A stretch of 36,560 bases of DNA, from positions 1 through 36,560 of the forward strand of contig JAFUFP010000007.1 of the NCBI GenBank assembly GCA_017469845.1, written 5' to 3'. Below are positions 1-8,222 of this stretch, in pieces (within the stretch, counting starts at the first letter, position 1; every line of letters starts with the position of its first letter). The notes under the pieces were generated by a model. That model did no database searches. It worked only from the letters and a program-made list of their open reading frames with translations, and was not told the origin of the DNA. Both the position numbers and the translations under genes were made by a program. Source of the DNA: Bacteroidales bacterium (lineage in GTDB: Bacteria; Bacteroidota; Bacteroidia; Bacteroidales; UBA932).

Positions 1-2
1 AG

Positions 3-455
3 ACCGGGGTTAAGGACACCCTGGCGAGGGAAGGCGTTGAGTGCTTCATCCCCACGAGGACGGTGAAGGCGACGAGGGGGAACCGCACCTACGAGAGGGC
101 GGTGATCCCGAGCCTGGTGATCTTGAAGACGACCAAGGACAGGGCCTGTTCGATGGCGAACGAAGGCCTGGTCCATATAAAATATATAGTGGACTGCGCG
201 ACGAGGACCCTGCTCGTCGTCCCGGACAAGCAGATGGAGGACTTCATGAGGGTCATGGACCTGAGCAAGGACGAAGGCGGCCTGATGGACGCCCCCCTAA
301 ATCTGGGTGACAGGGTGAAGGTCGTGAGAGGCCCGCTGAGAGGAGTGGAAGGGCACGTCCTTGAGTTGAGGGGAAAGATATACGTCGTTGTGAGCCTGCT
401 GGACTCGATATTCGCCAAGGCTGACGTCCCGAGGGCATGGCTCGAAAAGGTATAG
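3..455 (+). CDS. UpxY-like NusG-family transcription antiterminator (5' end outside window)
   Basis: The reading frame is open from the window edge to the stop at 453-455, so the N-terminus is missing. The visible start reads as the middle of a NusG N-terminal domain (a segment like VECFIPT, then a positively charged YERAVIPSLVIL strand). The C-terminus has a KOW-type segment (LGDRVKVVRGPLRGVEGHV). UpxY proteins are NusG paralogues that ride on RNA polymerase and prevent premature termination in long surface-structure operons of Bacteroidales. Here the downstream genes are fimbrial rather than capsular. The gene is followed by a 171-nt AT-rich leader with a hairpin and then the small gene at 627. 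An in-frame GTG at 63 lies inside the domain and is unlikely to be the start. Family assignment is fairly sure; the target operon is inferred from position. Confidence 0.8.
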   Translation, partial: TGVKDTLAREGVECFIPTRTVKATRGNRTYERAVIPSLVILKTTKDRACSMANEGLVHIKYIVDCATRTLLVVPDKQMEDFMRVMDLSKDEGGLMDAPLNLGDRVKVVRGPLRGVEGHVLELRGKIYVVVSLLDSIFAKADVPRAWLEKV

Positions 456-568
456 ACGTGAAGGACTGGAGAAGAGAGCTTCCGGACGAAGAACAAAAGA
501 CGAACGATACTCTATTATATAATAATATAGAATAGATATAAACAGCAAACAGACAACAAGGTCGGCAT

Positions 569-585
569 CCTTCCTAAGAGGAAGG
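569..585 (+). promoter_or_regulatory. Leader hairpin between antiterminator and fimbrial genes
   Basis: CCTTCC (569-574) and GGAAGG (580-585) form a perfect 6-bp stem around a 5-nt loop, with extra GGC/GCC pairing possible outside. No long T-run follows, so it is not a classic intrinsic terminator. It may be a pause or antitermination site for the UpxY-like protein. The rest of 456-626 is AT-rich (a CTATTATATAATAATATAG stretch near 511-529) and holds no gene and no clear TAnnTTTG promoter. Confidence 0.4.
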
Positions 586-626
586 CCTGACGGAAAGAAA
601 ACAAAATAGTAACAACAATAATTGCA

Positions 627-812
627 ATGAAAACCAAAGTGAAATTCGTAAAACCCGCGATCCTGCGTGAGGTGAGCCTCGAAAACGGGGCGCAGATCCT
701 CGCGGGGTCGATCGTTGATCAGGTCGAGATCATCTCGGCGGGTCAGGAGGTGCACGACATCGACGCTACCGACACTGAGTTCGAATGGAACGACAGTTGG
801 GAGTGGGAGTAA
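627..812 (+). CDS. Small conserved-looking protein preceding fimbrillin genes
   Basis: A 61-residue protein that begins MKTKVKFVKPAILREVSLE, has an LAGS stretch near residues 27-30, and ends in an acidic, tryptophan-rich tail (EFEWNDSWEWE). It has no signal peptide or membrane segment. Small proteins of this style (basic KP start, a short hydrophobic LLAGS-like centre, acidic end) are common in Bacteroidales next to fimbrillin genes, but I know of no assigned function. It is 18 nt upstream of the fimbrillin open frame at 825, so it is probably co-transcribed. Its codon use resembles the neighbouring fimbrillin genes, which favours a real gene. Confidence 0.6.
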   Translation: MKTKVKFVKPAILREVSLENGAQILAGSIVDQVEIISAGQEVHDIDATDTEFEWNDSWEWE

Positions 813-830
813 AAAGAGGAGGACATGAAA

Positions 831-1991
831 ATGAAGAAAACAACTATCCTTCTTGCCTGCTCTGCGATAGCGTGCACGGCAATATTGGCCGGATGCTCCA
901 AGGGAGTGTTCGGCAATGGAGGTCAGGAAATCAGATTCACGACCTCCTCCAGCGGTTCGTCCGCCACCAAAACCGCATATGGAGCGGACCAGAACGGCAA
1001 ACAGGCCCTCGACTGGGAGGAAAACGACGCTATAACGATCGCATCCCTTCAGGCTGTGGTACAGGACGGTGTCAACGCCGGAGCCCATTCCTCGAACTAT
1101 GTGGTCAATGAAGTGACGTCAACCGGCATCAACAGCAAAGCCCGCGTGAGGAATGAGGGGACCAATGGTCTTGTATGGACTGATGGAGAGGATTCATTCG
1201 ACTTCTACGCCGTATATCCCAAGGTGGGTACGGAAAAGACCAACCTGACACTCACGCCATCAGGTGATGTGACCGCGACTATCCCTAACCTGCAGCCACT
1301 CAACGGTAACGCTTCAGACAAGACTGTCGAGGGAGCGGACATCACTTACAAGGAGTACAAACCCGACATGAAATTCGCGTACATGACTGCCGCGACAACC
1401 CGAGTTGCACCCAGTACAAAAAACAATGCAGTGTCGCTGACATTCGATCCGGCATTCACAGCGTTCGAGTTCAACGTCTCCAGTGCCGACGAAGAGGAAA
1501 TTGTTCTCACCATGTTTGAACTTCTTTCCCCCGTGCCGGATGCCGCTGAGGGTGAAACACCTTCTGCTCCCGATGTCATCGCTGGAAATTTCAGCATGAA
1601 GGCCGGAAGCGACATTTCCGCTGAGGATGCAGTCACTGTGACTGGTGGGACGAATAGTATAAAGGTAGACATGAGCGATGACCCCCAGACGGTTGACGAC
1701 AAGACCGGACTCACCTTCACGGTGTTTGCTCTTCCCGTGGCCAATACCGCTGCTCTGAGACTCCGTTTCACTTCCCAGGAAGGAACTGACGGCTCCAAGA
1801 CCAGCTGGCTCGACATGAAATATGGGAAGAACGCTACGGAGCACACTCCCGGGGCCCCGGTTATTTTCGAGGCGGGGCACAAGTACCGCATCAACATGCT
1901 CAAGCTCCCTTCAAGCCAGTGGAAGATCAGCATCGTCCCCATCTTCGAGGATTGGGTTGCGGCTGAGGAAGAAGTAGTTATTTACATCTAA
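831..1991 (+). CDS. Fimbrillin family lipoprotein (major subunit candidate)
   Basis: A 386-residue protein with a lipoprotein signal peptide (MKKTTILLACSAIACTAILAGC) whose cysteine is the lipidation site. After the signal comes the pattern typical of Bacteroidales fimbrillins (FimA/Mfa1 superfamily): an EIRFTTSS strand, TKTAYG, then ALDWEENDAITI, followed by beta-rich sequence and a C-terminal strand. Such subunits are exported as lipoproteins, cleaved, and polymerised by strand exchange into surface fimbriae. GGAGG at 818-822 lies 8 nt before ATG 831 but only 2 nt before the in-frame ATG at 825, so 831 is preferred. It is first in a run of four lipoprotein genes separated by gaps of about 13-15 nt. 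Which subunit it forms is inferred from order. Confidence 0.8.
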   Translation: MKKTTILLACSAIACTAILAGCSKGVFGNGGQEIRFTTSSSGSSATKTAYGADQNGKQALDWEENDAITIASLQAVVQDGVNAGAHSSNYVVNEVTSTGINSKARVRNEGTNGLVWTDGEDSFDFYAVYPKVGTEKTNLTLTPSGDVTATIPNLQPLNGNASDKTVEGADITYKEYKPDMKFAYMTAATTRVAPSTKNNAVSLTFDPAFTAFEFNVSSADEEEIVLTMFELLSPVPDAAEGETPSAPDVIAGNFSMKAGSDISAEDAVTVTGGTNSIKVDMSDDPQTVDDKTGLTFTVFALPVANTAALRLRFTSQEGTDGSKTSWLDMKYGKNATEHTPGAPVIFEAGHKYRINMLKLPSSQWKISIVPIFEDWVAAEEEVVIYI

Positions 1992-2004
1992 AAAGGCGGA
2001 TCAA

Positions 2005-3834
2005 ATGAAAAAGAAATACATCTACATAGCACTTGCAGCCTTCGCTGTTCTCGGCTCGGCATGCTCGAAGAACTCCGCCATCGAAGGACCCGACGGTCAG
2101 TCCGAGTACATGATATCTTTCGGAAAGATCGACGTCAAGGCGGACGGAGAAGATCCCGTTCCCGAAGATCCCGTTCCCCATTCGAACAGGAACATCAGGA
2201 TGACCGTTTATGACTATCTCACCCCCGCGGGAGGAACGGAATCCGAATACTTCAACGACCAAATTAAGACCGCTTCCACCAGCACAGCGGAAGCTCCCTT
2301 GTGGGAATTCGTTAACGCCTCCCACGCATGGAAGGCTGGAAAGCACGAGTTCATCGCATGGGTCAGCACTGATGAGGCCGGCAATACTCCTACGACGCTT
2401 TCCTATGAGAATAAGGTTCTCACTGTGGCTGCGGGCACAGCACTTCCGGGAGAGGACAACATCGATTACCGTTATGCAAGCGATGAGGTCGTGAACTGGA
2501 CTAGCGCTCTCAAGGACAAACCTGTTCAACTCACGGTAAAGCATCTCAGTTCAGCGCTCACTTACACTTTCACCAACACCACCTCTGACGATTCATATGA
2601 AATCACGGGTGTGACTGTCAAAGGCATCGTTACAGAGGCCGGAGCTACCGTAACATACGGAGGAGAAGGCGGAGAAAACGTTAAGATAACCCTCAACAAA
2701 GAAACAAAAGATAATTTCGCTCTTTCGGCTGATTCAAAAACGATGGTCTGGCCTCAGGAAGTAGCAGGCGCTACGCTTGAAGTCAAATACAATGTGAATG
2801 TGACAACCACGACTGTTGACGAGGAGACTGGAGAAGAGTCTTCCGAACCCGTATTGACTGAAAAGAGTGCTGTCATTCCTGTTCCCGAGGTCACTTGGGA
2901 GGCCGGAAAGGTATACAACTTCAAGATTGAAGTGGTTGACAAGAGCATAAAGCTCACACTTCAGGTTATTCCTTGGACAGATTGGGAAGGAGAAGTATCA
3001 TATGGAACCGGTGATGTTGTCACTGCAAATGCCCTTGAGTACACTTCAGGTGCAGCCGTTACAACAGGAGGAAGCCGAAGGAGGAACAACTATTTCGCTT
3101 ATGCGGACGCTCCGATATCCGGATACTTTTCCGTATATGCTCCCAGCAACGGAACATGGAAGATAAAGGTAACCGGTGACACTTCTTTACTTAAAGTCAC
3201 TTCAGCTCAAGCGACAAACACTGCGACGCTTGATGACGGTACCTTGGAAATCTCCGGACCAATTGTGGATGAGGATGGAAACACAGGACGAGTTTATTTC
3301 AATATCACCCGTGAGTCTTCCGCTACTGCAGAGAACAAGATTCAGCTGAACTTTTACGTAGTTACAGCAGACGGACGTGAAATCAGCATCAACTCCGAGG
3401 TCACCCGCCGTAATGCCCTCACCATCACAGGTCAGTATAAGGGAGTGGCCATGACAGTAACCGGAGGAACCATGAACACAAGCGGAATTTACGAATTCAA
3501 TGCGGCTGATACTGATATCAGCGGTTCCTACTCTTTGTTTGATCCCACTGGTGACAAATGGGTTATAAGAGCAACTGGAGACACTGATAAACTCATAGTA
3601 TCTTCAGGTGATCAGACTATCGCCGGCGAAGTCACTGAAATTACCGGCCCTATCGGCACGAATCCCATACAATTCACTGTGAAACGCGGTGCAACAGCCG
3701 GTAATGATAGCAAGGTTACCCTTGACTTCTTCACACTGAAGGAAGAGGAAGGTAAAGATCCGGTCTATACAAAAGTCAATCACATAGTGACCAAGGCTGG
3801 ATCCATGGTCATTACCGGAGCAATCAAAGAATAA
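2005..3834 (+). CDS. Fimbrillin-like lipoprotein with two tandem C-terminal beta domains
   Basis: A 609-residue protein with lipoprotein signal MKKKYIYIALAAFAVLGSAC. The N-terminal half (about residues 30-330) reads as a fimbrillin domain, ending in a VIPWTDWEGEVSYGTG segment typical of such domains. Two related beta-rich domains follow (about 340-468 and 469-609). Both show the order GxYxF/FAYxD, ISGxYSxxxPxxxxWxIxxTGDTxxLxVxS, an ISGPI/ITGPI turn, an ITR/VKR strand, and KxxLxFxxxT. This suggests an internal duplication giving a longer stalk or anchor subunit. It starts 13 nt after the upstream stop, with AGGCGG upstream of the ATG. The exact role in the fimbria is unknown; a minor or anchor subunit is plausible. 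Confidence 0.7.
   Translation: MKKKYIYIALAAFAVLGSACSKNSAIEGPDGQSEYMISFGKIDVKADGEDPVPEDPVPHSNRNIRMTVYDYLTPAGGTESEYFNDQIKTASTSTAEAPLWEFVNASHAWKAGKHEFIAWVSTDEAGNTPTTLSYENKVLTVAAGTALPGEDNIDYRYASDEVVNWTSALKDKPVQLTVKHLSSALTYTFTNTTSDDSYEITGVTVKGIVTEAGATVTYGGEGGENVKITLNKETKDNFALSADSKTMVWPQEVAGATLEVKYNVNVTTTTVDEETGEESSEPVLTEKSAVIPVPEVTWEAGKVYNFKIEVVDKSIKLTLQVIPWTDWEGEVSYGTGDVVTANALEYTSGAAVTTGGSRRRNNYFAYADAPISGYFSVYAPSNGTWKIKVTGDTSLLKVTSAQATNTATLDDGTLEISGPIVDEDGNTGRVYFNITRESSATAENKIQLNFYVVTADGREISINSEVTRRNALTITGQYKGVAMTVTGGTMNTSGIYEFNAADTDISGSYSLFDPTGDKWVIRATGDTDKLIVSSGDQTIAGEVTEITGPIGTNPIQFTVKRGATAGNDSKVTLDFFTLKEEEGKDPVYTKVNHIVTKAGSMVITGAIKE
2152..2178 (+). repeat. 15-bp in-frame tandem repeat
   Basis: GATCCCGTTCCCGAA is followed directly by GATCCCGTTCCC, encoding an EDPVPEDPVP linker just after the lipoprotein signal region. 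The unit is a multiple of three, so copy-number change would alter linker length without shifting frame. Confidence 0.7.
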
Positions 3835-3849
3835 CAGGAGATGAAAGAA

Positions 3850-6309
3850 ATGAAAAAAATCTTTGCATATATGGCCATTGCGGCCGCAGTGACTTTTGCC
3901 GCCTCCTGTTCGCAGGAAGCAGCCGGTCCTGATCATAAGGGCGAGGATGCAATATCCCTCTCCCTGGTTTACGAGGCTCCCGTCACAAAAACTCAAACTC
4001 CCGGAGAGGGCCTTGAGAATACGGTGACGAGTGTCGAGTACTACTTCTATGACGTAGCCGGAAACCTTGTTTACCGTTACTACGACAATAAGCCCTCCAT
4101 GACCACGGACAATAAGTATAATATCTCATTGGTCGTTGGAGAGGGTGTTCTCGACAACAAGTCATATAATGATTTCTTCCCCAATGGGGCGGCTTGCCAA
4201 TTCTTCGCCGTATTCAACTATCCCAGTGAAATTGGTGATGACATACTTGAAAACGTCAAAAAGAAAGCGGTCAGCAACTCTTTCGCACATAACGTACCTG
4301 ACTCCAATGGTGATCCCCATTGGTATGTCACCACTGATGAAGATGTGGAGGCCCTGAAATTGGAGAAGTATTTCGTGATGACGGGAAGCGCAACCCTCAC
4401 TCCCAACCCCGCCGGCATTGAAGGGATAGTGGACATGAGAAGGATTGCAGCCAAAATTTCCTTCATCGTGAATGTTACGGAGAGCAAGGAAGTCAAAGAA
4501 GGCGACATAACAGAGGTATGGACTCCGATGCTTGGCGGCAACAATGCTCGTATCTACCTCAGCAATGCTGTGGGCAATGCTTTGATTGGTGGTGCAGATC
4601 CCACTGATGAGGCAGCCGGAACCGGTCCTATTTTCCCCGAGACACTTTCTCAGTTCGATTACAATCCTGACATTCTCAATTTCGGAGAAGGTTACTCAGC
4701 AACCAGTCCTTTCTATTATACATACCCTCTTGTCTGGGAAGAAGGTGAGGATTCGGAAATATTCTGTAAACTCATTATCCCTTGGCACATGAAACGTACC
4801 GAAGGAGGAGTCGTGACTTATACCACTGAAAGGGAACTTTACTACAAGGTTCTTTTCCCTGAACAGGAAATCATTGCCAACAATTGGTACGTATATACCA
4901 TCAATGCCGATTTCCTCGGTCAAGAAGGTGAAGAGCCCACTATCACTATCACAGCGGATAAGGCACAGGTATTCCCTTGGGTATCGACGGCTGCTGTTAA
5001 CCCTGTGATTTCGAATGCAAAGTATCTCTTCGCTGAGAAGGGTGTTGAGTTTCCCGACATCACTTATACAACCGGTACCACAATTTCGTATGTGGCCAGT
5101 GATGAAGTTACTGTCGTAGTAAAAGATATCTATCAGAGAAATCTTTCAACAAAGACTGAAGAATATCTTATCAAGAACGGGGAAGTGCAGCAAGATGTTT
5201 TGGATGCTCGTACCGCTAAGGTTAATACTGATTCTGAGGTGCAAGAATGGAACCAAGAATTAGTAGAGGGTTGGATTTCTCAAAATAAAGCAAATAAAGT
5301 ATTACAACTTGAGCACCAGCTGAACAGCGATCTTCTCTCCAATAATATGGATGCAACTCCATACTATTACGTTGTGGAACTTCATTTGGGTGCAGAAGGC
5401 AGCAGCACATATGATGAGTACGTGGAGACTATAACCATTATTCAGTATCCGCAGGTTTATGTCGTCGAAGATCCGAACAGTAATGGAGATCAAGGTGGTA
5501 AAGTCGGTATTTATATAAATGGTAGCAACTCCACAACAACACAATGGTATAAAGGAAGCTATTATGAAAATTATGGTTATGAAGGAGTATATAACCTTGG
5601 AGGAGCTAATGGTATATCAACCAGCGCGTCAAACAAGAATCCTAACATGTATGTACTTACTATTTCAGTAAGCGATAAATATACAATCGGAGACCCGCGA
5701 ACACAAGATGTTGTGATGCCGGAATTCGGATATCAAAAATACATTTGGAATCGGAGATGGGTCGACGACGGGTGGTATGATAACTGGGCTGAAGGAGCTT
5801 GGACTGAGAATTCGTCAGTCACTAATCATGTTTTGACATATTATCATCCGGCATCCTCTGAAAACACCAGTGACATGATTGCTCCTAAAATCAGAATTGC
5901 CTCTTCATATGGAGTTTGTCAGGTTGGACGAACTTCAGAAGAAGGCATGCTTCGTTGTGCGACTTATCAGGAAGATGGTTTGCCCGCTGGTCGATGGAGG
6001 CTTCCCACATTTGCTGAGATAGAGTATTTATGTACCTTGTCCGCAAATCAGCGAATTCCTTATTTGTTTGGAGCAGATCCTGCCGATAAAAATAAAGATG
6101 GTTATAATGCTGATTCATATTATTATTCGGCAAATGGAGCTGTTCATGTCAACAATGAGAATAAAACCGTTGAGTTGTATAAAGGAACAGGTGATCCAGC
6201 TCGTGCAGTATCCCGATGTGTCTATGACGAATGGTTCTGGGGAGAAACTACTAAAGATAACAGGCCCGCAGACAAAGATGTTTTCACATGGGGTGACAAA
6301 AACTATTAA
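3850..6309 (+). CDS. Fimbrial tip-type lipoprotein subunit with FISUMP-like C-terminal domain
   Basis: An 819-residue protein with lipoprotein signal MKKIFAYMAIAAAVTFAASC. The N-terminal part (about 30-380) resembles Mfa/FimA-type subunit domains (ISLSLVYEAPVTKTQT and later a KISFIVNVTES strand). The C-terminal part has GRWRLPTFAEIEYLCTLS, SYYYSANGAVHVN and ARAVSRCVYDEWFWGE. This pattern is seen at the end of Bacteroidales fimbrial tip proteins and in FISUMP-like domains, which relate to the C-type-lectin/sulfatase-modifying fold. This end may be the ligand-binding tip. AGGAG at 3836-3840 touches the in-frame ATG at 3841 but sits 9 nt before ATG 3850, so 3850 is chosen. From about 5450 on, the gene is visibly richer in A and T than the upstream fimbrillins, which may mean a replaced or recently acquired adhesin domain. 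Confidence 0.7.
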   Translation: MKKIFAYMAIAAAVTFAASCSQEAAGPDHKGEDAISLSLVYEAPVTKTQTPGEGLENTVTSVEYYFYDVAGNLVYRYYDNKPSMTTDNKYNISLVVGEGVLDNKSYNDFFPNGAACQFFAVFNYPSEIGDDILENVKKKAVSNSFAHNVPDSNGDPHWYVTTDEDVEALKLEKYFVMTGSATLTPNPAGIEGIVDMRRIAAKISFIVNVTESKEVKEGDITEVWTPMLGGNNARIYLSNAVGNALIGGADPTDEAAGTGPIFPETLSQFDYNPDILNFGEGYSATSPFYYTYPLVWEEGEDSEIFCKLIIPWHMKRTEGGVVTYTTERELYYKVLFPEQEIIANNWYVYTINADFLGQEGEEPTITITADKAQVFPWVSTAAVNPVISNAKYLFAEKGVEFPDITYTTGTTISYVASDEVTVVVKDIYQRNLSTKTEEYLIKNGEVQQDVLDARTAKVNTDSEVQEWNQELVEGWISQNKANKVLQLEHQLNSDLLSNNMDATPYYYVVELHLGAEGSSTYDEYVETITIIQYPQVYVVEDPNSNGDQGGKVGIYINGSNSTTTQWYKGSYYENYGYEGVYNLGGANGISTSASNKNPNMYVLTISVSDKYTIGDPRTQDVVMPEFGYQKYIWNRRWVDDGWYDNWAEGAWTENSSVTNHVLTYYHPASSENTSDMIAPKIRIASSYGVCQVGRTSEEGMLRCATYQEDGLPAGRWRLPTFAEIEYLCTLSANQRIPYLFGADPADKNKDGYNADSYYYSANGAVHVNNENKTVELYKGTGDPARAVSRCVYDEWFWGETTKDNRPADKDVFTWGDKNY

Positions 6310-6322
6310 TATAGAGTAGACC

Positions 6323-8122
6323 ATGAAAAAATACATATATATTCTTACCGCATTCCTACTTGGTACAGTCTCCTGCTCCGTAGACGGACCTTCTGCACCA
6401 GAGCAGAAAGAGAATGACGGAAAAGTGACGCTCATGATGAAGGTAACTCTCCCTGAGCCAATAGAAGTTACCAAGGGAGCCATGGCTGATCAGCCGATCA
6501 TCGACAATCTCTACGTTGCAGTATTCGGAGGAGAAGGTTACCTTAATGACTATACAAGGGCTGTCCGTTGCAATGCGGATGGAACCGGTCTTTCTCAGGA
6601 CTGGTCCGGAATTACTAATGGTTCCGAATTCTATTTCAAGGTGACATTGACCGCTACGCAGTCTCTGCGTCATCTGCATATTATCGCCAATGGCCCTGAA
6701 CAGCTTGATTTCAATACATATGAAAATGAGTTGATGCAGCATCTTATTACTACTGGGACTAAAGGTGCATATTGGCAATACTTTGATCTTCCCAATGGAA
6801 CTGTCAAAGCTGATGGCGAGAATCCGAGCGATGAGTTGAAAGCTGCTTTTGACAATATAAAGCTCATCAGAAATTTCGCGAAGATCAATGTCACACTTGA
6901 TACCGAAAAGGTCAAGAATTTCCGGCTTACCGGTTTTAGGGTATACAATACGACAACTGCCGGCTCAATAGCGATTTGGGACGGTAGCAAGTATATGTCG
7001 AATTATAATTCATATACGACTGTAAGCGACTTATATTCAGTTTACCCTAATGGTTTTATCCCGATAGAAGCCGGATATGACCAGACTGCTCCTTCTACGA
7101 CCCAATCCTTTGACACTAATCCTAAGTATGTTTATGAACGTCCTAAGGGAACAAGCGATAATGGTCCTTATATAATAATCAAGGGCAGATTCAAGGAAGA
7201 AGGAAAAGAAGATTTTGATACTGAAGACACTTACTATAGGATTGATTTTGTGGATCGTGATGGCGTTTATCTTCCGCTCTACAGGAATTTTGCGTACAAT
7301 ATAACATTGACTTCTGTAGCAAAACGTGGTGTTGCTGACCCCTCTGCAGCTCTCGCATCCAATTCAAATGTTTCTTCACTTAAAGAAGCGGAAAGTCTTT
7401 CGGACATTGCGGATGGTGTATCCCGTCTTCATGTACTATGGCTTGATAAGACATATATGTCTACTCAAGATAATGTAGCGTTCCGATATCAATATATAGT
7501 TGATGTTGCTACGAACACACACAAAAAGGCGGAATTCTCAACTCCCACCGGGAATGCGATTACCGTAGTTGGAAACAACTGGGCGACCGGCGGAGGCGAT
7601 CTCGACTCTGAAGGCTGGGGAACAGTATATTTCGATGTGGCTGCTCCTGAAACCGGTGAGAATGCCAAGGAAAAGGTTTCCACATTCACCGTGACCGGAA
7701 AGACGGCTGACGGACAGAAACTTTATCGCAACATCACAATTCATGTCCTGCCTGCGCAGAATTTCGGAACTGCTACTGTCAGCTCAGAAGGTTCCGCTAT
7801 AGGAAGCAAAGTTACAGTGAACATTACTCTGCCTCAAAATCTTCCGTCATCAGTTTTCCCTTTGCAAATCTTATTTGAGGATACAAACAGGGCTCTCAAC
7901 CCTTACGGGAATGATATGCCTGTAAAAATCGGTAATACTATTATTACAGGACAATCAGGAACTTCTTATCAGTTCAATAAGAGTATAAGTTATTTGGATT
8001 ATCTGGCGAAGACTGACAATAAATTTGATTTTGTGTTCAAAAGGGTCAAAACCGGTGCTACCCAACTTTACTATAAGAGTGAATTTATACAGCCAGGAAA
8101 TGTCAGAGTCAATGCGAATTAG
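6323..8122 (+). CDS. DUF4906-type fimbrial lipoprotein
   Basis: A 599-residue protein with lipoprotein signal MKKYIYILTAFLLGTVSC. The segment VTLMMKVTLPEPIEVTKGAM, a long beta-rich middle, and DGVYLPLYRNFAYNITLTSV (about residues 313-332) match the layout I associate with DUF4906 proteins of Bacteroidales fimbrial loci. The last 200 residues hold more beta strands, including VSTFTVTGKTADGQ and LYRNITIHVLPAQ. It is the last gene of the run, 13 nt after the tip-type gene, and is followed by a terminator-like hairpin. It is probably a surface-exposed accessory subunit; no enzymatic motif is visible. Confidence 0.68.
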   Translation: MKKYIYILTAFLLGTVSCSVDGPSAPEQKENDGKVTLMMKVTLPEPIEVTKGAMADQPIIDNLYVAVFGGEGYLNDYTRAVRCNADGTGLSQDWSGITNGSEFYFKVTLTATQSLRHLHIIANGPEQLDFNTYENELMQHLITTGTKGAYWQYFDLPNGTVKADGENPSDELKAAFDNIKLIRNFAKINVTLDTEKVKNFRLTGFRVYNTTTAGSIAIWDGSKYMSNYNSYTTVSDLYSVYPNGFIPIEAGYDQTAPSTTQSFDTNPKYVYERPKGTSDNGPYIIIKGRFKEEGKEDFDTEDTYYRIDFVDRDGVYLPLYRNFAYNITLTSVAKRGVADPSAALASNSNVSSLKEAESLSDIADGVSRLHVLWLDKTYMSTQDNVAFRYQYIVDVATNTHKKAEFSTPTGNAITVVGNNWATGGGDLDSEGWGTVYFDVAAPETGENAKEKVSTFTVTGKTADGQKLYRNITIHVLPAQNFGTATVSSEGSAIGSKVTVNITLPQNLPSSVFPLQILFEDTNRALNPYGNDMPVKIGNTIITGQSGTSYQFNKSISYLDYLAKTDNKFDFVFKRVKTGATQLYYKSEFIQPGNVRVNAN

Positions 8123-8141
8123 CATTATCTGAAATTACGTT

Positions 8142-8173
8142 ATCAGCCGGTCCCCAAAGGCCGGCTGATTTTC
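8142..8173 (+). terminator. Rho-independent-type terminator after the fimbrial operon
   Basis: ATCAGCCGG (8142-8150) pairs perfectly with CCGGCTGAT (8161-8169) around a 10-nt loop, followed by TTTTC. Flanking CATTATC and GATAATG can extend the stem. It separates the four-gene fimbrial run from the next lipoprotein gene. Confidence 0.75.
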
Positions 8174-8222
8174 TGATAATGGATAATGTCGATTTTACTT
8201 TGTTTACCAGATAATTATCACT

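Noticed and set aside
297..1088. 263-residue minus-strand open frame
   Set aside because: It runs antisense to the antiterminator, small gene and fimbrillin, which have clear domains and start signals.
1314..1942. Two minus-strand open frames of 188 and 198 residues
   Set aside because: Antisense shadows of the fimbrillin gene with no recognisable domain.
2152..2178. Phase-variable repeat
   Set aside because: The 15-bp unit keeps frame, so it cannot switch the gene on and off by slippage.
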